Of a stretch of DNA of 64,000 nt, positions 31,831 through 44,245 are shown piece by piece. Position numbers and translations under genes: made by a program. The DNA lies in the NCBI GenBank assembly GCA_009801085.1, contig VNWV01000009.1:1230501-1294500 (forward strand), written 5' to 3'. This DNA is from Lasiodiplodia sp. COLG20. Lineage: Eukaryota > Ascomycota > Dothideomycetes > Botryosphaeriales > Botryosphaeriaceae. The notes beneath the pieces were generated by a model. That model was not told the origin of the DNA. It saw only the letters and a list, made by a program, of their open reading frames with translations, and made no database searches. Position 1 is the stretch's first letter, and every line of letters begins with the position of its first letter.

Positions 31831-32881
31831 ATGTCCCCTCCTGCGATAATAGCGCCCTCGATTCTGTCGGCCGACTTTGCCGCGCTCGGCCAGGCGTGCG
31901 CCGACACGATAGCCCAAGGCGCCGACTGGCAGCACGTCGACATCATGGACGGCCACTTCGTGCCCAACATGACCTTCGGCGCCCCCGTCGTCACCAAGAT
32001 CCGCAAGCACGTCGACCCGCCCAAGGAGGCCTACGGCCGCGGCACCTTCGACTGCCACATGATGATCGCCGAGGTGCGTTTACTTCTCTCATGATTCATT
32101 CTCAGGAAGAATTGCATTTCTTGCGGATGTGTGGGGAGAATGGGGGGGGGGGGGGGGGGGGGGGGGGGCGGGGGGGGGGGGGGGGGGGGGGGGTGAGCAT
32201 GGTGCGGCGCGGCGAACATAGATTTGGGCGGAAATTGTGTAAAAGGAGACTGCTGACAGGTGTAATGTAGCCCAAGCGATGGGTCAAGGACTTCAAGGCC
32301 GCGGGTTGCAACCTGTATTGCTTCCACTACGAGGCCGCCGTCAACTCGACCGCCGCCGACACGCCCGCTGGCACGAGCGACGCCAAGACGAGCCCGAAGG
32401 AGCTGATCCGCTACATCCACGAGCAGGGGCTGCAGGCTGGCATCGCCATCAAGCCCAAGACACCCGTCGATGTGCTGTGGGAGATTCTCGAGAACCCGGT
32501 GAAGGAGGAGGTGCCGGATGTGAGTTTTATGGCCCCCACAACTCCCTTTCTTTCTCGCGTGCAGAGAAAGAGGGGAAAAATTCGAATGCAATAGCCAGCT
32601 GATACCCCTTGCTATAACAGATGGTCCTTGTCATGACCGTCGAGCCCGGCTTCGGTGGCCAGTCTTTCATGCCCGACCAGCTGCCCAAGGTCACGGCCCT
32701 GCGCGAGCGCTACCCGAACTTGCCCATTGAGGTTGACGGCGGCCTTTCGGAGAAGACGATCGCCCCCGCCGCCGACGCCGGTGCCAACGTCATTGTCGCC
32801 GGTAGCGCCGTCTTTGGCGCCGCCGATCCTGGCCAGGTTATTGCCAGGCTCCGGGAGGAGGTGAACAGCAGAAGAAAGTGA
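31831..32881 (+). CDS. RPE1: ribulose-phosphate 3-epimerase
   Basis: Exons 31831-32073, 32271-32519 and 32621-32881, all phase 0, give 250 aa. The enzyme interconverts D-ribulose 5-phosphate and D-xylulose 5-phosphate in the non-oxidative pentose phosphate pathway (cytosol). The TIM-barrel signatures are all present: [31 protein letters not shown] (metal and catalytic Asp), CHMMI (metal His), [13 protein letters not shown] (phosphate loop) and [13 protein letters not shown] (second catalytic Asp), then VAGSAVFGA. The Met at 31831 directly precedes the first strand and so is preferred. An insert of about 20 residues ([20 protein letters not shown]) before the fourth strand is seen in fungal forms. 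Intron 1 contains a long G tract. Confidence 0.95.
32142..32193 (+). repeat. 52-base poly-G tract in RPE1 intron 1
   Basis: 27 G, one C at 32169, then 24 G, inside the intron 32074-32270. Such a run can form G-quadruplexes in DNA and in the pre-mRNA. Its exact length is uncertain because homopolymers are error-prone in sequencing. Confidence 0.85.
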
Positions 32882-34291
32882 CTTCCTGGTGATTTCGCTC
32901 CCGGAAAGCTGTGAGTACGTGATGGTTGTGGAATGTTGTGTTTGGGCGTAATTGGAGCTGGCGTTTTCCGCTGTTGGAAGATGGATGCGTTGGGTTGAGG
33001 AATTGAAGGTGATGTATTTCAGAAAGTGACTTTTGGTCTTCCGGAAGACTCAAAGGCAACGCAAAAGTATGAAGAAGCTTTCTGAGAACCGTAAAGAGAC
33101 ACCATTGGGGATACTTGAAAGATACATAGAGCGATCAATTTGACTGACCAGACTACACAGCAATGCTATTTCTTTAACGAAGAGCCAAAACCGAGGTGTC
33201 TATGCCAAGTGGTGCGGCCTTGTGAGAACGGGATTTGGAGATGCAGATGACGAGTTCAAGGTGGACTTGACCAATTCAAAAGCACTGTAGACACCAGGAG
33301 ATGCGCAGCCAGCAAGTATCAGATGAGAGTTTCCGCTTGGATATTTATGAGCTCACAAAGCACTTTCTGCTACCGGGTAAGAAGCACTCTCTAATCGAAG
33401 ATGCACAAATCTAGGCAAATTTGAGCGGAAGCGATATGCTTTGGCAGGGGAGCAGTAAGTATGTCAGCAGAGTGGGAGGCCGAAGTGGTCTCTGGGTATT
33501 TGAGACCTTTTACTCTCACGATGCGGCGCTACTTACTGAAACGCGAAGGTGAAGCCAAAGATGCGTATTAATGATCAGAGTACAGGGCTGGGGTTTGAGG
33601 GTGTAGATAATGACACTGATTTGACATGTTTGATACAACCCCCAAACACTTGCCGACTTACTCCAGCACCCTCGCAGATAAAGACTTTGGTTTGGCGTCT
33701 TGCTATTGGAGGTTGAAGGTACGTCTCATCTCGATCTCTAGTCTTTCATGTGTAAGGTATCGGAACCGCAGGGCACACCCGACTTCACCCGCAAAGAAGG
33801 GCGATCAACGCCACGACCAAAGTCAATTCCTCATTTCACTATCAGCTCATCGTCGCGCCACATACGTGACACAAGAGTAGGGAGGAAAGTGCCGAGGGCG
33901 AGTGGAAGTGATCTCCTAAAGTGACCCCGGATCTGCCGTTTCCCCGGCCGGAAAAGCATACAACCCCAAGGGTCATCGAACCACCAAAGCCCTTCCGTCC
34001 AGCCGCCCCCCGCGCCACCCTGCCCCAGAAACGCCAACCCTGGAAAGTCTTTGCATTGCCTTGCGTCATCCCTAACGAGCGCGGTGCATGCCGGGGAATT
34101 TATTCCGATGTGCAAGAAACCAAGAAAAGATGGTCCGCCAGCCGCGGCGTGCGCGGCTCGGTCCCGCGTATACGAACGCGCCGTATGGCAAGAGAAAAAA
34201 GGAAGCATGTATAGTACTTGACCGCATATATGTCGCTACCGAGATATCCCCATCCGCACATGCTGTAGAACAACAGGCTGTCACGACAGAT

Positions 34292-34356
34292 GCCGAGCCG
34301 AGCCGAGCCGGAGGCGGCCCCCCCGCGTGTGCGCCGCGCCGCGCCGCGCCGTGCCG
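34292..34356. repeat. (GAGCC)n and (GCGCC)n microsatellites
   Basis: Two adjacent GC-rich pentanucleotide runs: GCCGAGCCGAGCCGAGCC at 34292-34309 and GCGCC units at 34331-34350. They lie in noncoding DNA. Confidence 0.6.
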
Positions 34357-36552
34357 TGGGCGTTCGAGAGTCCTCGAGACTGACGAGAGAAATGGACCCC
34401 CCCCCCTCTTGCCACCAGATCCCCGGATTGATGAACCATTAGCAGCAACAACACCAGGTATTGGCTGACGACGACCGAACAGTCCAGACTTTTGCCTGAT
34501 TCCTGCTTCTCTCTGAGCCTTCCCCTCTCGGCTCCATCCATAGGCGCATGACAGGATCGAAATTTGTCCCTTTTTTCTGTTTCGGTAGGCGCCGTCAGTC
34601 CACTATGAATAATTTCGCTCTGCCTGGCCGTTTTCTGCGCCGCATTTCTGCCCCAGTGGGGGGGAGGCGACGAAGGCACATGCAGCCATGCAGCCATGCG
34701 CCCCACTGTACTTGTTATTACGCGCCATGTGTCCGAGTGAAATGAAGAGACGTTTCCTGTACCTTGGTGTCTGTACTGCAGGAACAAATGGACTGTTTGC
34801 TGCATCAATCATGCGGCGCCATGCGCAGTAAAATGGTGAAAGAGGTTGTTTTCTTTTCTGCGGCAAACCCGGGAATATGTTGTGAAGCACCCCCCGGTCG
34901 CCTCGCACGCAGAGGAATCTACCAAGAACAGAAAAGAAGATCATCAACCAGATCGTCCGTCCACACATGAGCCGCCGATCCCGCCGTGGCCGTTTCTTCC
35001 GTTCTGGGCAGCGGGCGAGTGAATCCGAGGGAGATCACAGCCAGATCACCATATAGCTGAGAGAGGCGGGCATTGAAGTTCGACAAGAAGGTGGATTGCG
35101 CGAGAACGGGAGCAGCGAATGGAATTGCCACAGGGCCTCGTCTCGGACCTAGCGCCGGCGCGAAGCCGGCCGTCAAGAGTGGATGTGATTTGTGATGAGT
35201 AAGTCTGTTCATTGTTGGTGTACAGGACATGCAAAGCCTGATTGGACCGACATGGGGCGGGTGGGAGGTCGGACGAACCAAGCGGTCGGGTGTCCGGGAT
35301 GTGGAAGGTGGCTGGGCATGATTGCGCGGGCCGGGGGGCACCGTGCTTCTCTGCAAAATTGATGCCACAACCGCCGACAAAGATGGGGCAAAGGTCTATT
35401 AGGGCTGCTTGAAGAATCAACGTCGGCGGGCGCGTTTTCTTTTTCGGGTAGCGAATCATCGGCTTTCGGCGCGGGCGGCGTGCGCGTCGTTGGTCGCATC
35501 AGTACCCGCCAGCCAATGGGCCAAGGGTTCGCATGAGGTAAAGTGGGAATCCCTGATATGCAATGTGCGTCAGACACGAGCTTATCTGCAGGTTTGTTGT
35601 CCTTTGCTGTGCCCACCCTCTGAGGGCAATCTGTACAGAGAGGAAAGGTGAAGGGGGAGGCCTGGAACTTCTCGTGTATGTGGACGGCCATTTGTGGTCT
35701 GTGGAGACATATGTATAGGAGCCTCTCCTCTGCGTTATGCGTTTCGTCGCAGCAATATCGGCCTCTCCCACCTGTCAGTTCGACCTTGATAGTGGCGCTT
35801 CGACGACGCTCCTGCAATGCTGTGTTGTTCTGCGAAGAGCCGACCCGAGCATGCGTTGATGCCGCCCTGCATCGCAGTTCTTGTGGGACCACCCCCGTAC
35901 CGGCGCGTTTGCATCTTGCATCATGGACGCGTCTGCCGCTGGATTCGGTAGGATGAGGTGTCGCTGTGACGTTTGCCAGGATATATTACAGGGCATTATA
36001 GGCGGAGAAGACTCGAAACGGACTCTCGATGGTGTTTGCCTGGTTTTGGCCAATTTGCCTGCTCCACGCGTGGAGAACAGACCATCAGAAGACGTTGGAG
36101 CAACCGACGGTGCACAGCGTCGGCCAAAGGCTGTGGCTTGCAGCCGGCTGCAGTGCTTGCATTTGCCGAACGAGCGCAGAATGAATCAAATCGAAAGACC
36201 GCACATTGGACGGCTAGCGGCACAGGGATATTTTGAACGACACCATCGCAAATGAGCCTAATGCGGCAACGATGACGTACTGACATGTTAAAACGCCGAT
36301 TTGTGAAGCGAGGAGACTTCATTCGATCGTCGAGATCTGAGATGGCCGTCCTCTATAGACGTGTATCGGGAGCCTGCGGGGATGAGTGGCTGACCCCGCG
36401 TTGAAGCGTCATGACGAGACGCAACCAAGGCAGACGTAATTCCCGCTTCGATGCCCCTAAAACGTCTGGTTGGCAAGGGCTAGGCTGAAGACTGATTGGT
36501 CGCTCTCTTCTCCTCATCAAACCTCTTATCTGGAGACTCGGCGACGCTACAG

Positions 36553-36875
36553 ATTGTCGATGAGAGCAACAGTAACCCCGGAATTTCAGCCTCGATGCGA
36601 AGTGCTTATGGTGCCGGTCTGATTTCGGCAGCAGATTGGATCCTTCACACGCGGTCTAGGCGTGGAGATCGGCGTGAGGAAATCCGGGAAGCTCGTGAGT
36701 GAGCAAAGAAGCGGGGTGGGTGTTCAGCGTGACCCTTTTTCGTGCAGATGAAGCCAGTGACGAAGGATCCGCCAACGAGTCAGAGCCTTGCCCTGCGCGC
36801 CACTACATACAAGTCCACACGCTGCCCGGCTGCTGCTCAAGCCGAGATGTGCATAAGCCAAAGTTACCGAGCTAG
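36553..36875 (+). other. possible orphan exon pair
   Basis: Two open segments, 36553-36694 and 36748-36875, join across a 53-bp interval with donor GTGAGT and acceptor GTGCAG, and the frame is kept to a TAG at 36873-36875. The first segment is preceded by CTACAG and includes YGAGLISAADWILHTRSRRG. There is no upstream in-frame ATG, so at least one 5' exon would be missing. I do not recognise the product. Chance splice signals are a real alternative. Confidence 0.2.
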
Positions 36876-39800
36876 TCGAAATACCATCGTATTCCTTCCG
36901 TCTTCTGCTTACGCACTATCCGTTCCAACAGTGAATCTTGCGAGAGATACGGAACCGACTAGTATCAAAGGAGCTTTACACACAAGTAAGCAAACATAAA
37001 CCAAAGCAGACTGACTTACAAATTCAAGGCTTTCACAGTACCAAGTCAGAGCATCCGAGGAGTGTCAAGGACTGCACGGCCCGTTCAGTTACTGCTGTAC
37101 GTTCTTCCAGGAAAACTGTCTATATGGAGCGGTCGGGATACTTGACCGTCTCCCAAGAAGAATTCGAGGAGGAACGGATCAAAAATCAATACCATCCTGC
37201 ATTCTTGAGGCTTAAGCGAGCGCAGTGGATAGAGTTACTGCTAGGCATTGGCCCTGGCATTGGTTTGCAACCCGGGACCGCCTTTGAGGTAGTTGCCATG
37301 GTGATTTGGGCATTCTCCCGCGAGCTTTGCAGGCATCTGGTATCTTGTGCGACTGTCGATCCTATTGCCACAGTGATCGTCAAGCTAGAGGTTGGTTGGA
37401 ATTGTCCGGGCTCCGGGTAGCATCGCAGAACTAGTTGTGTGCGCGCAGCAAAAGTCTAAAGATCCTTCCAGGCATTTGAGGAAATAGGATCCGCGATGCC
37501 GCATTGGCCTGATGAGGGTTGCGGAGTTGGAATTTTGGGTTCAAGAACGCATGAGGTCCGAAGAGCGGATAAGCAAAAGTATGCGAGCGGGCAAGCGAGG
37601 GTCGAAGTCCAGGGGCTCATTCGCTGCGAGAAGTGAGGAGATTAGAAGAAATCGAGCTTTGTCATAGGTGGCGCATGGCTGCAGGGTTGCAAGAAAGCTG
37701 AGACACTGATGTTGCCGACCTGCGGATGCAGAATGCCGCGTGTATATGCGCTGTCAGATATCCACGAGGCCGCCAGAAAGCTCTGCCAGTAGAGTTTGCT
37801 GAGCAGCCCGTGAGACGGAAAGGCGGCAGGGCGTTCCGTAGACCTGCCGTGAGTGGGAAACGGCAATCTGCACGCCTTCCCGTCCAGCCTTTGGCAGCCG
37901 CACGGCAGATGGCCAGAACACTGCCGCCTTTGGCAGGAAACGCGTCTCGCTGTAGCAGTAGCTTTTAACGTGAGATAGATGCTTTCTTTGTAGGCTTTCC
38001 CACCTCCGCATTTGGGTTTACTTTCGAAGTAGGGGTGGGAACCATGTCCATGCTCTGAGTAAGAGTCTAGCTCCGCATCGTCTCACAACAACTCAATGCA
38101 GTGAGCGCGGTCATGCAGCGGTTTGGTTTCCGGGCTTCACGCGTGACACTGCATAGTGTTCTATAAGGCTGGCTGCAACTTTGGCCAACAACCTAGGAAG
38201 CGCTAATGTCGACTAAAGGGGCCTCGGGACAAGGCAGGAGCGACCGACGACCCGTCCTACTGCCCTCGGTCGCGCTTCTCTTCCCCGGCCGAGGCCTCTG
38301 GCGGCGCACACTTCGGTCCAGGAGAAAGTATGGGGAGGCGGAAGCAGAAGAAAATTCTGCATGCAAGCGGTTTGTCATGCAGTAACGCGGCGGCAGTCCA
38401 GCTCAGATTTGACCATCTCCGGCACAGTGCCGCCAATAGCGATGCTCGGGCCGAAGGCCATGTAGAAACATGGAGTGAGGCGGACGCCCAAGCAGAGAGT
38501 GTCCTCATGACTGAACTCGCCGTGAAGACCAAGGATCGACTGAAAGGCGGTCAAACGATCTGCCCAGTGGCACCTGACGTAAGGCGTAGGTAGTGTTTCA
38601 TGAAAGTCAGGCAGGAGAGACATGAAACAGTGCGCTGCTAGTCACTGCCGGACGCTGAGGGGCGTATCTGAGCTGAGCGCCGCAAACAAAAGGCGGGGTA
38701 CTTAGCAAGGTGCGCTGATGACGCCAACCGTGGCAGGCTCGACCATGACCTCGCGGCAGAGCTCGCACGAAGCGGACGTGTCGAAACGACTTGTTCACCT
38801 CCGAGTGCCAGATCGTCATCCCGGCCTAAAAGTCTGAGAGGATTGAACGCGTAAACAGCAGTCAACCAGTTCTCGGAACGTCGGGATGAGGCCCTAGTCC
38901 ATCTTCGGTAAGGAGATACGAGGCTGGAAAGTTAATCGCCGCGGGGCGCAGGCGAGGGTGCAGTGAGGCTGGGGATGAGATACGGAGGCTCGTGCGGAAG
39001 ACGACGATGTTCGTGGTGGAGGAGAGCCCGCTGTAGCAGGATAGATAACAAGAGAGAGAGAAAGAGAGCAACGCGGCGTGGGCGGGCAGACCAGAGGCTC
39101 ATCAGTCCCATGGACGCTGGGCGGCTCGGGTGAGAGTATAGCCTTCACATCGGCGCGGCATATACAGATGCGGAAGGCCGACTGCCACCGGCATGAGAAT
39201 GATATCTCGGCCGTCCTTGCTGCGGCCAACGATCCAAGGTTCAGCGGCACGGAAGCCTTCAATCGCATGTCCAGGCGGCTCTACCCCCGGGCCGACCCCG
39301 TCCAAAGGCCATTTCATGTGGGCTCGGCGGATGGCCAAACTGGTGAGGGAAAAGCGGGCTGTGGCAGCTTATATGCATTGCATGCCATGCATGGGCAAAT
39401 CCTGCGCAATGACGAGCATGCCCAGGCAATGGAGCCCGCACCTCAGAGGGCAGCTTTGTTGCATCATCATGCCGGGTCAGTCAACCAAGGGCGAAAGGGT
39501 CCACATAATCGTCAACGGCGTGGAAATAACAATAATAACAATAGACGCCCCTGCGGAGCCTGGCCCGATGCGGGAAGGCGGATCCAAGGCGCCGGTGCAA
39601 CGTCGCAATTGGCTGCCACGGACGGGACGGACGGGCAGGACGGGGTGTATCGGGCTTTGCATCAGAGTCGCATCGGCGGAAGTAAGACGAGGAAACTGAG
39701 CCGGCAGCAGCGGGGGTCGTTGGCGCGGGAGGGCGTCGCGGCCGCAGGCCACGCTTGCGGCAGGACAAGCGAGGCGGGACGGAAGCTTTCGAGCGCTGTG

Positions 39801-41364
39801 CGACCAAGGGGCCACGGGCAGGAACGTGTGGGGTGGTGGTGGTAGTGGTGTTTGTGACGCTGCGGAGCATTCTGGGAGGCTCCGCCAGGTCACCCATGGA
39901 AGCGCGGCTGCACGGGCGCGCCTTATCAATGCCAAACACCAGAGAGAGTTTGCAACGCGCGCCCGTTTTCATGAAGACGCCGCCGGTAGATATGCACTCA
40001 TCGGCTCACGCCCCACGCCTGGCCGCGCGCGGGCAGAGGAGCCAGGCGCGAATGAGATAAGCTCAGGCGGAATGGTATACCCGTCGCCGCGCAGCCAGGG
40101 AACGTCGAACCTGCGTCGGTGTTTCGATTGCTAATCGCCGAATCGTGGCTCAGGACAGGGAGGGCGCTCTAGTGAGACCCTCGCGCCGCTGCGGAGAAAT
40201 TGTACTGGTACTTCGCCCTGGGCCGGGGATGGCCGTGGGCTGGCATTCGCAACAGCAGGCGGCGCATCCATGGCGCGAATCGGCGGGCGATATGGCAATC
40301 ACGTTCTTTGTGCAGCCTGAGGTTCTCCGGCACGCCATTGGGCGCCAGGATCGCGGAGGCGGAGCATCTCGATAAACCCCGCATCCGCGCGCGGACGGCC
40401 AGCAAGCACGGCGAGATGCAGGGCTGAAGCGGCCGCGACATTCTCTAGCGGCGGTCCCCGTGCTGCGTCAGGGATGCGGCATTCCTTATCGCTCGCCACG
40501 CTGCAATAATGCTCGCACCGCCCCTTGCTGGCAGAGCACGGGGGGCGTTGGGCGGAGAGGATCGCTTTGGCTGCACGGGCAGCCCACGCCTCGCGCAGCC
40601 GGTGGCTCCAGCGATCGAGACTCGCAACCCCAGCGCCGCGCTGCGCACCTGGATCTGCCATGATCCTCGCTGCTGCCAGCCCGCGCGCGCCTGATTTGCT
40701 CTGGCGCGGCTTAGCGGAAGCATCATCAACGGTAACGGTGACCACGGCGGTGCATGGAGCGCTGATCCTGGCTGTTTTCGCCCACGTCCTGCTAGTTTCT
40801 TTCGCGCCGCCTCGTCGCCGAATCCTCGCTGAGCCCAGGCCCTACGTGCCGCGACGCACGCCCGCCAACTCCACCTGGAGCGCCTCCACTCTGCAGGCCC
40901 CAAGCGTTGCAATTTTACCTCGATGCTTCCAGCACTGCTCTGCGGGCGTCAAATACCACTCCGCCTTCCGTCCTCGCCTTCCCCGCATTGTGCCTGCCGG
41001 GGCTTCCCAGCTGCCTCTTCACCAGCCCACACATCCTTGCTTATCGTGCGAGGACCCTCGACTTCATCAGAGCCCCAGCCGTGTCCCCGCCGGCAGAGCC
41101 GATTCTTCCCTTGGTTCCCTCCTCTGAGCCGACACTATATCTCCCGAGCCGCCCGTGGTTCACCACGCCCCTCAATCGACACCCCCCACGTCCCAATTCC
41201 TGGAGTTCAACCGATCTGGTCCATGTGGGGTGGCAGAGACTCATAACAACCACGACACAGCGTGCGTGAAGGTGGAGGGTTTGGAAGGCCCGGGTCCTCG
41301 CGTCAAAGCCACAACGGCCCCCGCCACTGTCGCTACTGCCCACTCGTCTCACCACCCTGAGACC

Positions 41365-43421
41365 ATGGCTGAGGTGCTCCCTGCTCACTTGCCTGACGGC
41401 CAGTCGTACTTTTCGCCTGCTCCTCTGCGTCGCTCCTCTCCGTCCCTGCTGGTGGGCTCGCCTACGTACAACTCACCGCCGCCGACCCGCCAGCCGAAGT
41501 TCCCCAGCCTGGACCAACGCACCGACCGTATCATCGTGGCGTCCCCGCCGTCTATCGCGTCACCTGTCAACCTCAACGAGTGTGACCGCTCCATCAAATC
41601 CTTCCGCCCTAACGACGGGGTCCGCGCCGTACCAGAGGTGCAGTCGGACCCGAAGGTGCACGACAACGCCGATGACAACAACGATGACGACGACGACGAA
41701 GCCATTGCCTTCCCGTCGTACGACATCGACGGCCGTCAGGACGATGACAACAGTTCCAAAGCGGATACGTACCCCACACCACCCTCCGGCAGCGATTCTA
41801 TAATTTCGACAAACACTTCTTCCACCCCCGAACCACTGCCTGTCTCCGAAGACGATTCTGCCATCAAGGCCGAGCCTACCCGCCATGTCGATTATCTTTC
41901 CCATGACTGGAGAGAAGAGGACATTTGGTCCTCATGGCGTCACATCACCACCAACCGCAAGACCTACGGCCAAAGATCGCGGCTAGAGAACGCATCATGG
42001 CGGACCTGGGCGAAAGCGAAGTACCGGTTACGCACCGTGTCTCCCGAGACTCTCAACTGGTAAGTCTATGTCACTCCTTTGCAACAAGCAAAGCAGCAGC
42101 ATCCTCCGGCACACCCAGAGATGTCGACGTCAAGTCCAACTGTCACCCACCCTTCAAACGGGGCGAAACAGCTTGATCCATGTACACTTGAATGGATAGC
42201 GTGTTCAATAGCGTTGCCTTCGTGGCAAGTCCTTTGAGCGACTGCAGCATCAAATTCTTGTCTTTAATCATGTACGGCTGGGTTTGCATCCTAAAAGCCC
42301 TCGCACGTCCCCCTCATCTAGCGCCCAGTCCCTTTCGGACACACCCGGACCGATTACGGATGTGCTAACTTTGCTTCAGGCTCAAGGATTGCGACGTGAC
42401 GTGGTTGTACGGTCCATTGCAAACATCGTCCTACACTCCTCTTACCCATCCCGTTTCGGAAGCTGGGAGTAACATGATCTCGAAGAACAACTCATTCATC
42501 AACAAAAAGCCGATTCTCAAGAAGCGGAGCATGTCGGAAGTCATGCTACAGCGTTCGATATCGAACTCATCACTCATCAAACAGGCTGCCGCTGCGGTGC
42601 AGGCAGAACGCAGCGGTGCTCCAGCGCTTCGCACCCGGCCAAGTTACGGACGCTCAACCTCGGACTACGTCACCACCCCGTCGATCCCGTCAAAGAGCAC
42701 AAGTAGAGAAGCTACGGAGTTCACTTCGCAATCAACGTCTGGTCTTCACACTCCCGGGGACGGCGAAAGGAGGCACATTCGGTTTGATGACAAGGTGGAG
42801 CAATGTATTGCGGTTGAGTGCAAAGATGCGGATGATGACTACGACGAGGACAGCTGGACCAACGAAGATGATGATTCCTCGTCAGACGACGGGCTTGAGA
42901 TCAGGACGAAGCCAAGGCGATTATCCCGAAGCAACTCGAAGACTAACTTCGGAGCTGAGAACAAGACGATCCAAAAACTGCCCGATACGACGCTAAAATA
43001 TCGGGTCGATTCGCCGGATGTTCCCGACCATCCCCCGACTCATTCCTTAGGCTTCTGGAGGTCGAGTCGACTTTCTCCCTCGCCGTCCCAGGAGACACTC
43101 AGGCCTTCGCGGCCGGCTAGTAATTTCCTACTGGGTGAGGATGACGACGACGACGAGGAGTACTCGTGGGAGCCGTCGAACACATTCTCTGGGCAACGAA
43201 GTAGCGTTTCGTTCAACCAGCGCTTTGGCCAAGACGATGGCGACGAGGGCGAAAGTAGCCAGTCGGGTGGACTGAGGCGAACACCGTCGGGCATGTTTAT
43301 GCCGTACGAAGAGGACGAGGACGACATTGTTGCTGCGGGTCTGTTTGGCAAAGTAGTAGACACAGTGAACACGGCGAAAGACATTGCTCACGTCATTTGG
43401 AACGTTGGGTGGCGCAGTTGA
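41365..43421 (+). CDS. REG1: Reg1-type regulatory subunit of protein phosphatase 1 (DUF1752)
   Basis: Exons 41365-42059 and 42380-43421 encode 578 aa. The fungal DUF1752 signature spans the intron: RLENASWRTWAKAKYRLRTV (from about residue 209), SPETLNW, then LKDCDVTWLYGPL; the Trp codon is split TG|G. The PP1-docking RVxF-type motif is RHIRFDDKVEQC (about 363-374). A conserved tail FGKVVDTVNTAKDIAHVIWN ends the protein. Yeast Reg1 targets Glc7 phosphatase to Snf1 in glucose repression, and the same role is inferred. Most of the chain is acidic and Ser-rich, with Asp/Glu runs. ATG 41365 (MAEVLP, context ACCATGG) is preferred over an in-frame ATG-like start at 41155. The 320-bp intron is long for this genome. 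Confidence 0.88.
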
Positions 43422-44245
43422 TTGACTGGCCATCCGGAAAAGGAGTTTGACTGATGGTCATAATAGCATTGGGCCGGTACCGGTGTTTCACGGATATTTC
43501 ACCCTCGTTGCACTTGCACGAGAGAATCAAGGATCTAGGAAACTTACGGGAACATGGAAATCGGGAGTTTTGCATGTATCGTCTTTTTTTTTTTCTTATC
43601 TATGTGGACGGAGCATAGCGAATTGGCACATACGACAAGCGGGATTTTGCAACAATCCATCGTGTCTTACTCTGCTCTGGGATGCGCCAACTTCACCAGG
43701 CGTCTGGCTGGCAAGTCGCCAACCAGGGTGTTTCAATAGACTGGGCTTGGTAAAATAGCTTGTGGAAGACTTGAATACAACAATCACATAGACGAAACAG
43801 TGGCGTCATAGCGGTGTGAAGCGAGGTGGTACAGGCAGGTCTTTGGATGCAGGTTCGCGTGTGGGATTAATGTCGTGACACAGCGCTTGACGCGCCACAC
43901 GCATGTTGCAGTCCTGTGGCTCTGCGGTCGGCTGGTGGTCCAACGGGCGTGCTGTGTTCTGCGAGTGCTTGGCGGGCTGTGGGGAAAGGCCCTGACGATC
44001 TCCGCTACCGAACACGCGCCCCATCCCACCCTGGCCGCGACTCGTACCTCTCTCCGCGACACCCACAACTCCGCCCTTCGCGCCCTCGCTGCCCCGCTGT
44101 CGGATTCCAGCAGCCGTCGGCAATGATCTGATTGGAGCTGCTGCTGTCGCCCTTCCGCTGTACCACCCGCCCGCCCCCCTGTCCTGCGTCACGTCGCGTG
44201 TCTTCCCGCCGGCCCGCCCCCCGACCTTTTCTTTGAGGAGACGAT
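43422..44245. other. intergenic REG1/ELMO
   Basis: REG1 3' flank and the promoter and C-rich leader of the ELMO gene. No further gene or element is recognised. Confidence 0.5.

Larger units (their letters stand above)
32882..41364. other. 8.5-kb region without a supported gene
   Basis: From the RPE1 stop to the REG1 start I recognise no protein, RNA gene or transposase. Composition shifts from mixed (33-38 kb) to clearly GC-rich (39-41.2 kb). Overlapping Arg/Ala/Pro-rich frames on both strands are typical of GC-rich noncoding DNA. One exon pair at 36553-36875 has matching splice sites but no identifiable product. The right end likely includes a long REG1 promoter and leader. Confidence 0.5.

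Noticed and set aside
35209..35892. 227-codon minus-strand frame
   Set aside because: Pro/Arg/Cys/His-rich with no motif; competing frames of similar quality overlap it.
39078..39845. 255-codon plus-strand frame in GC-rich DNA
   Set aside because: Low-complexity Gly/Arg/Ala/Gln and Asn-run composition, overlapped by equally long frames on both strands; no family resemblance.
41155..41364. Upstream in-frame start for REG1
   Set aside because: The extra 70 residues are unlike Reg1; the ATG at 41365 has a much better context (ACCATGG).
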